Below the pieces are notes generated by a model. It did not search any database. It was not told the DNA's origin and saw only the letters and a program-made list of their open reading frames with translations. Shown here in pieces: positions 17,924 through 25,865 of a stretch of DNA of 64,000 bases (positions are counted from its first letter, which is position 1; every line of letters begins with the position of its first letter). Both the position numbers and the translations under genes were made by a program. The DNA comes from JAGXLC01 sp964585385 (GTDB lineage: Bacteria; Bacteroidota; Bacteroidia; Bacteroidales; UBA12077), in assembly GCA_964585385.1 (NCBI GenBank), contig CAZPDP010000004.1, positions 71,629 to 135,628 of the forward strand. The letters run 5' to 3'.

Positions 17924-18787
17924 ATGAGACAACTAAAAATCATTAAACAAGTCACCAACAGAGAAGCTCTGTCGGTTGATAAATATTTGCATGAAATCAG
18001 CAAAGAGGATTTATTGACTGCAGAACAGGAAGTGGAGTTAGCCCGGAAAATCAGGAAAGGTGATGAACAGGCTCTGGAAAAGCTTATCCGGTCTAATCTT
18101 CGTTTTGTTGTTTCCGTTGCAAAGCAATACCAAAACCAGGGTTTGAGTCTTCCGGATTTAATCAACGAAGGGAATCTTGGGCTCATTAAAGCAGCGAAAA
18201 GATTTGATGAAACAAGGGGGTTTAAGTTTATCTCTTACGCTGTTTGGTGGATTCGACAATCCATACTCCAGGCGCTTGCTGAACAAGCCAGGATTGTTCG
18301 TTTGCCGCTCAACAAAATTGGTTCAATCAATAAAATAAACAGGGCGCTCTCAGAACTGGAGCAAAGACATGAAAGAGAGCCTTCTATCCAGGAAATCAGT
18401 AAGACTCTGGAACTTGCGCCGGATGAAATCAAAGAGGCCATGCGCAACTCCAGCAAGCCTCTTTCTATGGATGCTCCACTCAATGACGAGGAGCAGGACG
18501 ATATGTATGATTTGATAGAAAGCAAAGAAAACCCTCCGCCGGACGAAAGCCTGATGAACGAATCACTCTACAGGGAAATTGAACGAGCCCTTTCTTCGCT
18601 TACCGAAAGAGAAGCCAATATCATAAGACTTTATTATGGTCTGGGTAACAAACATCCTTACACCCTTGAGGAAATTGGCGAAAAAATAAACCTTACGCGG
18701 GAGCGTGTGAGGCAAATTAAAGAAAAGGCCATTAAAAGGTTAAAACACACTACCAGAAACAAAATACTCAAATCCTATCTGGGATAA
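17924..18787 (+). CDS. rpoD: Primary RNA polymerase sigma factor
   Basis: Group 1-type sigma factor of 287 residues, the size usual for Bacteroidota primary sigma, without region 1.1. Region 1.2 begins near SVDKYLHEISKEDLL, region 2 contains LRFVVSVAKQYQNQGLSLPDLINEGNLGL and the -10 recognition helix FKFISYAVWWIRQSI, region 3 follows, and region 4 ends with LTRERVRQIKEKAIKRLK. It would direct recognition of promoters such as the TAnnTTTG boxes seen in this window. It is divergent from rho. Confidence 0.95.
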   Translation: MRQLKIIKQVTNREALSVDKYLHEISKEDLLTAEQEVELARKIRKGDEQALEKLIRSNLRFVVSVAKQYQNQGLSLPDLINEGNLGLIKAAKRFDETRGFKFISYAVWWIRQSILQALAEQARIVRLPLNKIGSINKINRALSELEQRHEREPSIQEISKTLELAPDEIKEAMRNSSKPLSMDAPLNDEEQDDMYDLIESKENPPPDESLMNESLYREIERALSSLTEREANIIRLYYGLGNKHPYTLEEIGEKINLTRERVRQIKEKAIKRLKHTTRNKILKSYLG

Positions 18788-18802
18788 CAAACATTTACTT
18801 AT

Positions 18803-18838
18803 AAGTGTCATAACTTTAAACCCTATGACACTTTTTTT
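18803..18838 (+). terminator. Terminator of rpoD
   Basis: AAGTGTCATA (18803-18812) pairs with TATGACACTT (18824-18833), followed by a T-run to 18838. It isolates rpoD from truD, whose ATG is 19 bases further on. Confidence 0.9.
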
Positions 18839-18856
18839 CATTTAAAAAAATCCTCG

Positions 18857-19909
18857 ATGAACTTAACTATTTCAGACCTGCCCCTCATTAGCAATGGTTA
18901 TAAAGGGACAGGAGGCATAATCAAAGCAGAATATAAACATTTTATAGTGGATGAAATACCTGCCTACCTTCCATCAGGCGAAGGAGAGCATTTGTTTGTT
19001 AACCTGACCAAAACAGGAATTACCACAAAAGAAGTGCAAAAAGCCCTCGCCGGATTATACGACATTCCTTCCAGAGATGTGGAATTTGCGGGAATCAAAG
19101 ATAAAAATGCGGTTACTTCTCAGTATTTCAGTGTCTGGTTATCAGAAAACCAAGACAAAGAGCGGGTATATGAACTGGAAAATCAATTGCCGGTTAAGAT
19201 TAACTCGATGGCCTTCCACAACCGGAAAATTAAAAGCGGACATCTAAAAGGCAATGCTTTTCGCATAAAAATAACCGGTATAGAGATACCTTTGGAAGAA
19301 GCGGAGGATCGAGCAAAGAAAATTGTTGAAGTAATTCACCAAAAAGGCATTCCTAATTATTATGGTGAACAACGCTTTGGGATGCACGGGGATAATGCTG
19401 AAAAGGGTCTGAAAATTCTGAAAGGAAAGGAAATAATTAAAAACAAATGGTTGAAACGTTTTCTCTTGTCTAGCTATCAGAGTTACTTATTTAATTATTA
19501 TCTAAAGAAGCGAATCGATAACCGGTTATTTGATAAGATTCTTACTGGTGATGTTGCCAAAAAGCAGGATACCGGGGGAATATTCATTGTAGATGACAAA
19601 GAAGAAGAACAAAAAAGACTGGATAACAAGGAAATTTGTTTTACCGGGCCTATTTTTGGAAAAAAGATGAAGCAGGCAATTGATGAGGCCGGAACATTTG
19701 AAAATTCCATACTTACTGAAAATGAAGTTACGCTGGAAGAATTTAAAAATGCCAAACTAACAGGAACCCGCAGGGCAGGAATCATTCTGCCCAAAATTGA
19801 AGTCACCAGAGAGGAAGATGGATTAATACTTGGTTTTGAACTGCCAAAAGGAGCTTTTGCTACAGTAGTTTTAAGGGAAATCATGAAAAGTGAGGTAAAT
19901 ACCGATTAG
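18857..19909 (+). CDS. truD: tRNA pseudouridine(13) synthase TruD
   Basis: Converts U13 of certain tRNAs to pseudouridine. The 350-residue protein carries the TruD catalytic motif AGIKDKNAVTSQ with catalytic Asp82, and the second family motif NYYGEQRFG near residue 171. The TRUD insertion domain follows and the end GAFATVVLREIMK is typical. Length agrees with the bacterial family. rpe starts 24 bases downstream, so the two are probably cotranscribed. Confidence 0.93.
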   Translation: MNLTISDLPLISNGYKGTGGIIKAEYKHFIVDEIPAYLPSGEGEHLFVNLTKTGITTKEVQKALAGLYDIPSRDVEFAGIKDKNAVTSQYFSVWLSENQDKERVYELENQLPVKINSMAFHNRKIKSGHLKGNAFRIKITGIEIPLEEAEDRAKKIVEVIHQKGIPNYYGEQRFGMHGDNAEKGLKILKGKEIIKNKWLKRFLLSSYQSYLFNYYLKKRIDNRLFDKILTGDVAKKQDTGGIFIVDDKEEEQKRLDNKEICFTGPIFGKKMKQAIDEAGTFENSILTENEVTLEEFKNAKLTGTRRAGIILPKIEVTREEDGLILGFELPKGAFATVVLREIMKSEVNTD

Positions 19910-19933
19910 TTTTCTATTTTTGCTTCAAAAAAT

Positions 19934-20584
19934 ATGAGCCACCTAATTGCGCCCTCAATGTTATCAGCAGATTTTGCTAATCTGCAAAAAGATATAGAAA
20001 TGGTTAACCAGAGTGAAGCTGACTGGTTTCACCTTGATGTTATGGACGGGATGTTTGTACCCAATATTTCTTTTGGAATACCTGTAATCGAAGCCATCAA
20101 CAGACATGCCCAAAAACCTCTTGACGTGCATCTGATGATAGAAGACCCGGACCGTTATATAGAACTATTCAATAAAGCCGGCGCCGATATTCTTACTGTG
20201 CATATGGAAGCCAGCAAACACCTGCACAGAACTATACAAAAAATTCATTCCCTGGATATGAAAGCAGGCGTTTCTCTTAATCCTCATACCCCTGTCAATA
20301 CGCTTGAAGACATTATAAAAGACCTGGATATGGTTCTGATCATGTCTGTGAATCCCGGATTTGGTGGCCAGAAATTCATTCCTCAGACCATTAATAAAAT
20401 CAAACAGCTCAAAAAGTTAATTGAAGAGTCAGAGTCATCTGCACAAATTGAAATTGACGGAGGAGTTGGCTCATCCAATGCAAGAGAGTTGCTAAATACA
20501 GGAGCAAACATTTTAGTTGCCGGAAGTTTTATATTTAAATCCGAAGATCCCCTGGGAACAATAAAAAATCTGAAAAACGCCTAG
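19934..20584 (+). CDS. rpe: Ribulose-phosphate 3-epimerase
   Basis: Interconverts ribulose 5-phosphate and xylulose 5-phosphate in the pentose phosphate pathway. The 216-residue TIM barrel shows APSMLSADF at the start, the metal and catalytic residues in HLDVMDGMFVPN and DVHLMI, the MSVNPGFGGQ phosphate loop and the second catalytic Asp in EIDGGV. Full length. It is the last gene of the truD-rpe pair and converges on the dehydrogenase-like gene. Confidence 0.96.
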   Translation: MSHLIAPSMLSADFANLQKDIEMVNQSEADWFHLDVMDGMFVPNISFGIPVIEAINRHAQKPLDVHLMIEDPDRYIELFNKAGADILTVHMEASKHLHRTIQKIHSLDMKAGVSLNPHTPVNTLEDIIKDLDMVLIMSVNPGFGGQKFIPQTINKIKQLKKLIEESESSAQIEIDGGVGSSNARELLNTGANILVAGSFIFKSEDPLGTIKNLKNA

Positions 20585-20614
20585 TGTTCAGAATTATGAA
20601 TTGTATTAAAAAAT

Positions 20615-21832
20615 TTATTTTCCTTCGGCGTAGTCTTTCAGGTATTTGTATTGTTCTGTGAGCTTGCCGTCTTTTGTTATTGTGGCCCTTTCAATCACTC
20701 CTTTATCATCATTACCGAGCAAATAGGGGAATATTTCATCAAGTAATGTTTGTCCGAATTCCTGGGATGCATCCCTTGGTAATTCACCAGGCAGATTATC
20801 CACGGCCATCACCGTAATGTTCTTTTCCTCATTAAATGGTGGTTCTTCCTCTCCGGTATGGGGATTATAATCATAAAATGGATCCGCAATGGTTGATGCA
20901 CGAAGAGTTGAAGCAATCGGGCCATCCACATCACAGCTCACATCAGCAATCACAGAAATGCGAAAATCCGGTTCTTTCATATCTTCTTTGGTAATGAAAT
21001 GCGGAGATTTGGGGTCCCAGTAATGACATGCAATATATAAATCAGTAACCTTCTGGTAGGGCTTAAAAGTTGATTCATATTCTTCGGGATTGTTAAAAAA
21101 ATGTTGCAGCTCAAATTTCAAACCCCGTTTATGTTTTACATAATGTTCCGGATCGAGCCGGCAAACTATCGATTCATTAAAATTGTTTTTCAGGAACTCT
21201 TCCGGTGTAACCTCCCGGATATTCAGCTCCCGCAGTGTTTCCATCGCACCCATAGCCACCCGGCCTCCGCCTGTCAGCAATATCTTTTTGGGTTCGAGTT
21301 TAATTTTCCTGAGTCCGGCAAACATCTCATCCATATCGTGGCATTGATGAGCGGGTTTCAACTCAAACGTATTATTACGGATACCGCTTGCCCTCAATCC
21401 ATTATAGGCACCCACCATTCCGGCCCACCGTCCAAACGCTATGAGGCGCCTGCCATTGTAATCGGTCAGGTATTCATAATCTATCAGAGTAATCCTGTTC
21501 CTCACAATTTCCTGCATCAGTTTTTGATTATGGGGCTGCATCTTACCTACGTGAGCAAAGAATATATAGGTTTTATCGGGTATAAGCGTTGAATAATCTA
21601 CCTCTTTAATGCCCAGGAGAATGTCACAGTCACTCAAATCCTCTTTCATGTTAAGCTCCAGGTAACGGTACTCCTCATCAGTAAAACCCCTGATGTCGCT
21701 GGGCTGGATATACAGTTCGTCATTAGGGAACCTTTGTGTGAAAGTAAGAGCCTGGGCAGGTGTGACGGGTACGCGCCTGTCAGGTGGATTTTTTGTTTCG
21801 CGTAAAATTCCAACTTTTATAGTATCACTCAT
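20615..21832 (-). CDS. Alanine dehydrogenase/saccharopine dehydrogenase-like NAD(P) oxidoreductase
   Basis: A 405-residue protein with the alanine dehydrogenase/transhydrogenase N-terminal domain (KVGILRETKNPPDRRVPVTPAQ) and a Rossmann segment with KKILLTGGGRVAMGAMETLRELNI. The C-terminal part (VIADVSCDVDGPIASTLRASTIADPFYDY) resembles lysine-forming saccharopine dehydrogenases. The N-terminal Arg and Lys residues that bind pyruvate in alanine dehydrogenase are partly retained (RRVPVTP). Exact substrate is uncertain: alanine, saccharopine-like or another amino-acid dehydrogenase. It stands alone, convergent with rpe. Confidence 0.75.
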   Translation of the reverse strand: MSDTIKVGILRETKNPPDRRVPVTPAQALTFTQRFPNDELYIQPSDIRGFTDEEYRYLELNMKEDLSDCDILLGIKEVDYSTLIPDKTYIFFAHVGKMQPHNQKLMQEIVRNRITLIDYEYLTDYNGRRLIAFGRWAGMVGAYNGLRASGIRNNTFELKPAHQCHDMDEMFAGLRKIKLEPKKILLTGGGRVAMGAMETLRELNIREVTPEEFLKNNFNESIVCRLDPEHYVKHKRGLKFELQHFFNNPEEYESTFKPYQKVTDLYIACHYWDPKSPHFITKEDMKEPDFRISVIADVSCDVDGPIASTLRASTIADPFYDYNPHTGEEEPPFNEEKNITVMAVDNLPGELPRDASQEFGQTLLDEIFPYLLGNDDKGVIERATITKDGKLTEQYKYLKDYAEGK

Positions 21833-21910
21833 AAGAGAAAAATTTTAGGGTTAGGAGCCCTAAATTTAATTTTTTTTATCTAAAAACAGGCAGAAGCATA
21901 ATAGAATTTA

Positions 21911-21918
21911 TACCTTTG
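21911..21918 (+). promoter_or_regulatory. -7 box of the tmRNA promoter
   Basis: TACCTTTG matches TAnnTTTG exactly and lies 26 bases before the mature tmRNA 5' end, leaving a short precursor to be removed. No clear -33 TTG was seen. Confidence 0.6.
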
Positions 21919-21943
21919 CGTTTTAATAAAGCACAGTCCAAAA

Positions 21944-22352
21944 GGGGCTGATCCGGATTCGACGGCAGGATGAATCGGGATGTAAGCATGCCGAGCGTTG
22001 GGAATATGGCTCGTAAATCTCAATTCTCACGTCATTATTTAAATGGCAACGAAGACTACGCACTCGCAGCGTAATCACGCAAAGCGGATTATGCTAAATC
22101 CCGTAGACTAGACGTCACGGGACGAGTCGCCTCTCCGGAAGCGCTGACCAGCCGCGGCCGGGCTAAGGGGTGAAACCGTAAAGTTGGTATAGCTTGAGTG
22201 TAGCCTCGGCACTCAGGTGAACCTTTAAGAGGCTGGGAAGCAATGAAGGCTGGTCTCTGGCCGTTTTGCTTCCGAGACCAAACCAGGGAATAAGCATGTA
22301 GAAATCATGTCGGTTTCCTGTCCGGACGCGGGTTCGACTCCCGCCAGCTCCA
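21944..22352 (+). ncRNA. ssrA: Transfer-messenger RNA
   Basis: tmRNA rescues stalled ribosomes and tags the nascent chain for proteolysis. The 5' end GGGGCTGATCCGGATTCGAC is the conserved tmRNA start; GGGGCTG pairs with CAGCTCC at 22345-22351 to form the tRNA-like acceptor stem, and GGTTCGACTCC supplies the T-loop. The tag frame at 22045-22074 reads GNEDYALAA then TAA, so the tag after alanine is A-GNEDYALAA. CCA is not encoded after the discriminator base. Boundaries follow the acceptor stem. Confidence 0.96.
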
Positions 22353-22354
22353 CA

Positions 22355-22416
22355 AAACAGTTTGGAGTGTGAGTATTGAGCAAGAGCGAAATGCGAACAC
22401 TTCAAACTGTTTTTTT
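22355..22416 (+). terminator. Terminator of tmRNA
   Basis: A 16-base arm at 22355-22370 (AAACAGTTTGGAGTGT) pairs with 22397-22412 (ACACTTCAAACTGTTT) with one wobble pair, followed by T residues to 22416. A competing pairing uses 22362-22380 and 22417-22435. Confidence 0.8.
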
Positions 22417-22502
22417 CTCAATACTCAAACTCCAACTCAAACTGAACCTTAGATTTGAGTAAAGAGAAACATAAATTTTAATAATCCTTTTATAGCTATA
22501 AA

Positions 22503-22847
22503 ATGTTTGATTTTGAAAGACTTGAAGTTTATTCTAAATCCAAAAGCTTTAATAAAACAGTAGCCTCCTTCCTTGAAAATACCAAAATTGATAGAAACTA
22601 CCACGACCAACTAAAAAGGGCTTCTTTTAGCATAATGCTCAACATAGCCGAAGGCTCCGGCCGTTTTACAAAACCTGATAAAAGAAACTTTTATATTATC
22701 TCAAGGGGTTCGGCTTTTGAATGTGTCGCTATTTTTGATTACTTAAAAGATATGGGCAACATTAATGAAACTCAATTTAAAGAATTCTATTCGAAGTTAG
22801 AGGAAATTTCAAAAATGCTTTTTGCTCTCATTAGACAATTGCAGTAA
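22503..22847 (+). CDS. Four-helix bundle protein (S23/intervening-sequence family)
   Basis: A 114-residue all-helical protein of the family first found encoded in 23S rRNA intervening sequences. Family motifs are clear: FERLEVYSKSKSF at the N-terminus, LKRASFSIMLNIAEGSGR in the middle and KRNFYIISRGSAFECVAIFDYLKDMG. Function in the family is not established. It lies just downstream of tmRNA. A second, 5'-truncated copy of the same gene lies at 23041-23199, with a GIY-YIG nuclease remnant between them. Confidence 0.85.
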   Translation: MFDFERLEVYSKSKSFNKTVASFLENTKIDRNYHDQLKRASFSIMLNIAEGSGRFTKPDKRNFYIISRGSAFECVAIFDYLKDMGNINETQFKEFYSKLEEISKMLFALIRQLQ

Positions 22848-22862
22848 ATAACAAATAAAAAA

Positions 22863-23024
22863 TCAGCCAGACACAATAAAGGTCAGGTCCACTATACCAA
22901 AGATAAATTACCACTCGAAGTAATTACTTATACGGCTTTCCAAGACAAATACAAGGCCTTTGCCTTTGAAAAGTACCTGAAGTCGGGTTCGGGGGTGGCT
23001 TTCAGAAACAAACGCCTAGTATAG
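22863..23024 (+). pseudogene. GIY-YIG nuclease, C-terminal remnant
   Basis: The plus-strand frame from 22863 reads SARHNKGQVHYTKDKLP and then AFAFEKYLKSGSGVAFRNKRL before a stop at 23024. This is the conserved C-terminal half of small GIY-YIG endonucleases (HN-G-V-TK...E-YLK-G-G--F--K). The GIY and YIG motifs and any start codon are missing. It is a 54-codon relic between two copies of a four-helix-bundle gene. Confidence 0.7.
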
Positions 23025-23040
23025 CTATAACTAACCAAAA

Positions 23041-23199
23041 CTCAACTTCGCCGAAGGCTCCGGTCACTTCACCAAACCTGATAAAAGAAACTTTTATATT
23101 ATCTCAAGGGGTTCGGCTTTTGAATGTGTTGCTATTTTTGATTACCTAAAAGACATAGGAGTTATTGATGAAGTTGGTTTCAAACAATTTTATTGCTGA
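23041..23199 (+). pseudogene. Truncated second copy of the four-helix bundle gene
   Basis: Frame from 23041 reads NFAEGSGHFTKPDKRNFYII and continues to DYLKDIGVIDEVGFKQFYC before a stop at 23197-23199. It is nearly identical at the DNA level to the middle of the gene at 22503-22847 (the stretch AAACCTGATAAAAGAAACTT and what follows), but has no N-terminal third and a shortened C-terminus. A partial duplication that has decayed. Confidence 0.8.
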
Positions 23200-23200
23200 A

Positions 23201-23587
23201 TCAAGCTTTTTCTTCAAGCCATTTCTCTGCTTCGGCTATGCTCTTAAAATAACCGGTTGTTTCACCTTTAACACTACTGGAAAATTTATTCAGAGATAGT
23301 TGAGTAAAAACGTTTTCAGGTACAACAAAGGCCATGGCTTTCATACCGTTTTTAACCAATGTTGGAATTACACCAGCAGCATAATCAGCATCCTCAGATT
23401 TTACAACTTTTTGATTTAATGTATCAGAGAGAATGGTTTTTACATCATTTTTTTTAACAAAGTCGGTGGTTTTATCAATTGCTTCCCTGAATGTGTCTGA
23501 AGTAGCAAAACCATTCCATTTTTGCGTTAATTGTTTTTTATTTTGGTCAAATGTAATTTCAACATAATCGTTCTGATGTACGATCAT
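23201..23587 (-). CDS. Small STAS/SpoIIAA-like protein of unknown function
   Basis: A 128-residue soluble protein without signal peptide or membrane segment. Alternating strands and helices (YVEITFDQNKKQLTQKWNG, then TILSDTLNQ, then GMKAMAFVVPE, ending AEAEKWLEEKA) resemble STAS or SpoIIAA-like folds found as single-domain proteins in Bacteroidota. No regulatory partner is adjacent. Its stop codon abuts the decayed four-helix copy on the other strand. Function unknown. Confidence 0.6.
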   Translation of the reverse strand: MIVHQNDYVEITFDQNKKQLTQKWNGFATSDTFREAIDKTTDFVKKNDVKTILSDTLNQKVVKSEDADYAAGVIPTLVKNGMKAMAFVVPENVFTQLSLNKFSSSVKGETTGYFKSIAEAEKWLEEKA

Positions 23588-23756
23588 AATAATTAGGTTT
23601 TAAAAAGGTTTGAAATATAAAAAGATTTTATCTTTCAAAAATATAAATATTTTGTCTCACACAATAATCTGTAGATAAAATCCTTCCTGGTTTAGATGAA
23701 AATAAATTGGGGTATAACTATAATTCTTTTTTTCAAGTGAATGTGTTTGATTGAAC

Positions 23757-23820
23757 CCGAATAATTAACTTCGTTGAGGGCTTCGCCGTTCAAGAATTAT
23801 TCCTGTCTCCGACAGCGATA
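23757..23820 (+). repeat. Dispersed palindromic element, copy 2 (GAATAATT family)
   Basis: CCCGAATAATTAACTTCG to AATTATTCCTGTCTCC, one base different from the copy at 5780 over the first 55 positions. It lies just past the 3' end of the gspF gene, which is on the minus strand. Confidence 0.7.
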
Positions 23821-23858
23821 AAAGAGTTTGATGATTCAAACACATCCTCTTATTATTT

Positions 23859-25013
23859 TCAGTAAAACGAAGTACTTAACTGGAATAGCGGCAGATACAT
23901 TGCAATCAGAATTACAGCAACTAAGATTCCCACAAACAATATCATAACAGGCTCCAGTAAGTTACTTAACATCCCAATTTGATATTCCAGCTCTTCATTG
24001 TATTGTTTCTGGAGTTTATCAAAGATATCATCCAATTGATTGATTTCTTCCCCTACTTTTACCAGGGAAACTATTCTTCGGTTAAAAATGGGAAATTGAG
24101 CCATTGACTCATGCAACAGCCCTCCATTTAATAAGTCCTGCTCTATTTGACTTAAAGCAACTTCATAGGGATAAAACCCTATCATTTCCCTTATTAATTG
24201 AACAGCCTTGATCAACGGAGTTTTAGAACTGATTAAAAGAGCCATACTTTGGCAATACCTTACAAGATAGATCTTGTTCACCATTTTACCAACCAGTGGA
24301 AATTTCAAAGTGAAAGGTGTGATAATCTTTTTATACCAGGTCTTTTTCCTAATCATTAAATATAAAACTATCAGAAAACCAAGTATCAAAAGAAAAATTA
24401 AAATATGAGCGGAAAAGAAATTGGACCAGTTGACTATCATTTGAGTTATTCCCGGAAGCTCACCTCCGAATCGCTGAAATACTCCCATAAACATCGGAAC
24501 GATAAAGTTCATCATGAAGATGACAGCACCCAGTGCAGTAATCAGTACCAGTATTGGATACGTTAAAGCTCCTGTAAGCTGTTTTCTCTGCTTTAGCCTT
24601 CTGTTATAGTACCCAGCAAGTTCCTTTAGGACATCATTCAGCTTTCCACTCTCTTCACCTATTCTTAGGCTGTGATATTCATACGGACTAAATTCCGGTC
24701 TCTCATTCAGCGCTTCCGACAAGGTAGACCCATTGAGCACCATTTCCAGGATATCATGGTACACCTTTCTGTCCCTTGCTTTCTTTTGCTCTTCAACTAT
24801 TATTTCCAGTGAACTTTTTATATCAATTCCCGATGATAACAAAGCGTGTAGTTCTGAAAAAAATGCTTCCTTTTTTTTATCGCTTAATTTTTTGCCAAAT
24901 AGTGAGATTTCCTTTTGAAGGAGGTTATTGATCTGTACCGGGGTTGTTGAATTTAAACCTGATTGCTTCCCGGAGGATTGTTCTTCCTTTATTTCCTGAA
25001 TATTAATACTCAT
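23859..25013 (-). CDS. gspF: Type II secretion/pilus assembly platform protein GspF/PilC
   Basis: A 384-residue inner-membrane platform protein that couples the cytoplasmic ATPase to pseudopilus growth. Two T2SSF domains are visible: one at about 45-165 (FFSELHALLSSGIDIKSSLEI) and one at about 250-370 (CQSMALLISSKTPLIKAVQ), with hydrophobic segments ILVLITALGAVIFMMNFIVP, a second near 200 and a last one, MILFVGILVAVILIAMYLPLF. It overlaps the upstream pseudopilin gene by four bases. It is the last gene of the secretion cluster. Confidence 0.92.
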   Translation of the reverse strand: MSINIQEIKEEQSSGKQSGLNSTTPVQINNLLQKEISLFGKKLSDKKKEAFFSELHALLSSGIDIKSSLEIIVEEQKKARDRKVYHDILEMVLNGSTLSEALNERPEFSPYEYHSLRIGEESGKLNDVLKELAGYYNRRLKQRKQLTGALTYPILVLITALGAVIFMMNFIVPMFMGVFQRFGGELPGITQMIVNWSNFFSAHILIFLLILGFLIVLYLMIRKKTWYKKIITPFTLKFPLVGKMVNKIYLVRYCQSMALLISSKTPLIKAVQLIREMIGFYPYEVALSQIEQDLLNGGLLHESMAQFPIFNRRIVSLVKVGEEINQLDDIFDKLQKQYNEELEYQIGMLSNLLEPVMILFVGILVAVILIAMYLPLFQLSTSFY

Positions 25014-25486
25014 TTCTGTTGTGTCTTATCGAATAAAAGGGATTTAGTATATTCTTTATTAAAGTTGTAAGATTTTTCAACTCCTTTGACATCCAATATT
25101 GAAAAAGAAAAATAAGCAACCATTGGAGGATCATCCATCAAATAGTTACACTCAATATTATTTACTTTGAATGAAAAGCTATCAGCTCGAAACTGACTCC
25201 TCCGTATGATATATTCATTATGAAACTCGTATGATGAAAAACTGGTCTCTTTTTTAAAGCATTTCAATGCACCCCCATTATACGTTATTTCCCGGGCATC
25301 ATCAAAGTCTTTTTCAATGAAAGAAATCAATCGAAGCATTCTATGTCCCATTTCCTGTCTGTTTTGCTCTTCCAATACATCTTTTTTAATAGTCAGAAAA
25401 AGCATAGAAGCCATTGAGATTAACAGTCCGCTAATAACCAGAGCTACCAATATTTCCATCAATGTATAGGCTTTCAGTTTACTCAT
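25010..25486 (-). CDS. Pseudopilin (GspJ-like)
   Basis: A 158-residue protein with a type IV prepilin leader MSKLKA followed by YTLMEILVALVISGLLISM; cleavage after Ala6 would leave Glu at +5. The rest is a short C-terminal domain with mixed strands. Position between another pseudopilin and gspF, and the long downstream helix, suggest a GspJ/PilW-like minor pseudopilin. It overlaps neighbours on both sides by 4 and 8 bases. The leader is certain; the subtype is inferred. Confidence 0.75.
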   Translation of the reverse strand: MSKLKAYTLMEILVALVISGLLISMASMLFLTIKKDVLEEQNRQEMGHRMLRLISFIEKDFDDAREITYNGGALKCFKKETSFSSYEFHNEYIIRRSQFRADSFSFKVNNIECNYLMDDPPMVAYFSFSILDVKGVEKSYNFNKEYTKSLLFDKTQQK

Positions 25487-25865
25487 ACCTGTCCGGAAAT
25501 ATGATTCGACGTTTGCGATATAATTCTCTTCCTTTTAAATCTTCTACTGTCACAATGATTATTTTCAGTTTATCATCTGACTGATAAGAAATTATCTCTT
25601 TAGTAATCCTAATATTCTCCTTCGTATAATTCGACTCCCTGAAATCCCGTTTATAAAGGGTCTGACTAACCAGGTTATTTGCTTCATTATAGGCCTTAAG
25701 CCTTATCAGGGGATTACCGGAAGTTTGCATATTCATATAAATGGTTACTCCAATTCCAAAGCTGATGCTCACGATAACCATCGCAATGATGGTTTCAATC
25801 AGAGTAGATGCTTTTGCTTTTCCGCTTTTAAGGTATTTTATATTCAGTCTTTTCAATTTAACCAT
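25479..25865 (-). CDS. Pseudopilin (GspI-like)
   Basis: A 128-residue protein with a long basic leader (about 19 residues) ending KAKA, then STLIETIIAMVIVSISFGIGV; cleavage after Ala leaves Glu at +5. The mature part is about 109 residues. It overlaps the downstream gene by 8 bases and the upstream gene by 13, so the three pseudopilin-like genes are translationally linked. GspI-like by size and position, not by a specific motif. Confidence 0.72.
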   Translation of the reverse strand: MVKLKRLNIKYLKSGKAKASTLIETIIAMVIVSISFGIGVTIYMNMQTSGNPLIRLKAYNEANNLVSQTLYKRDFRESNYTKENIRITKEIISYQSDDKLKIIIVTVEDLKGRELYRKRRIIFPDRYE

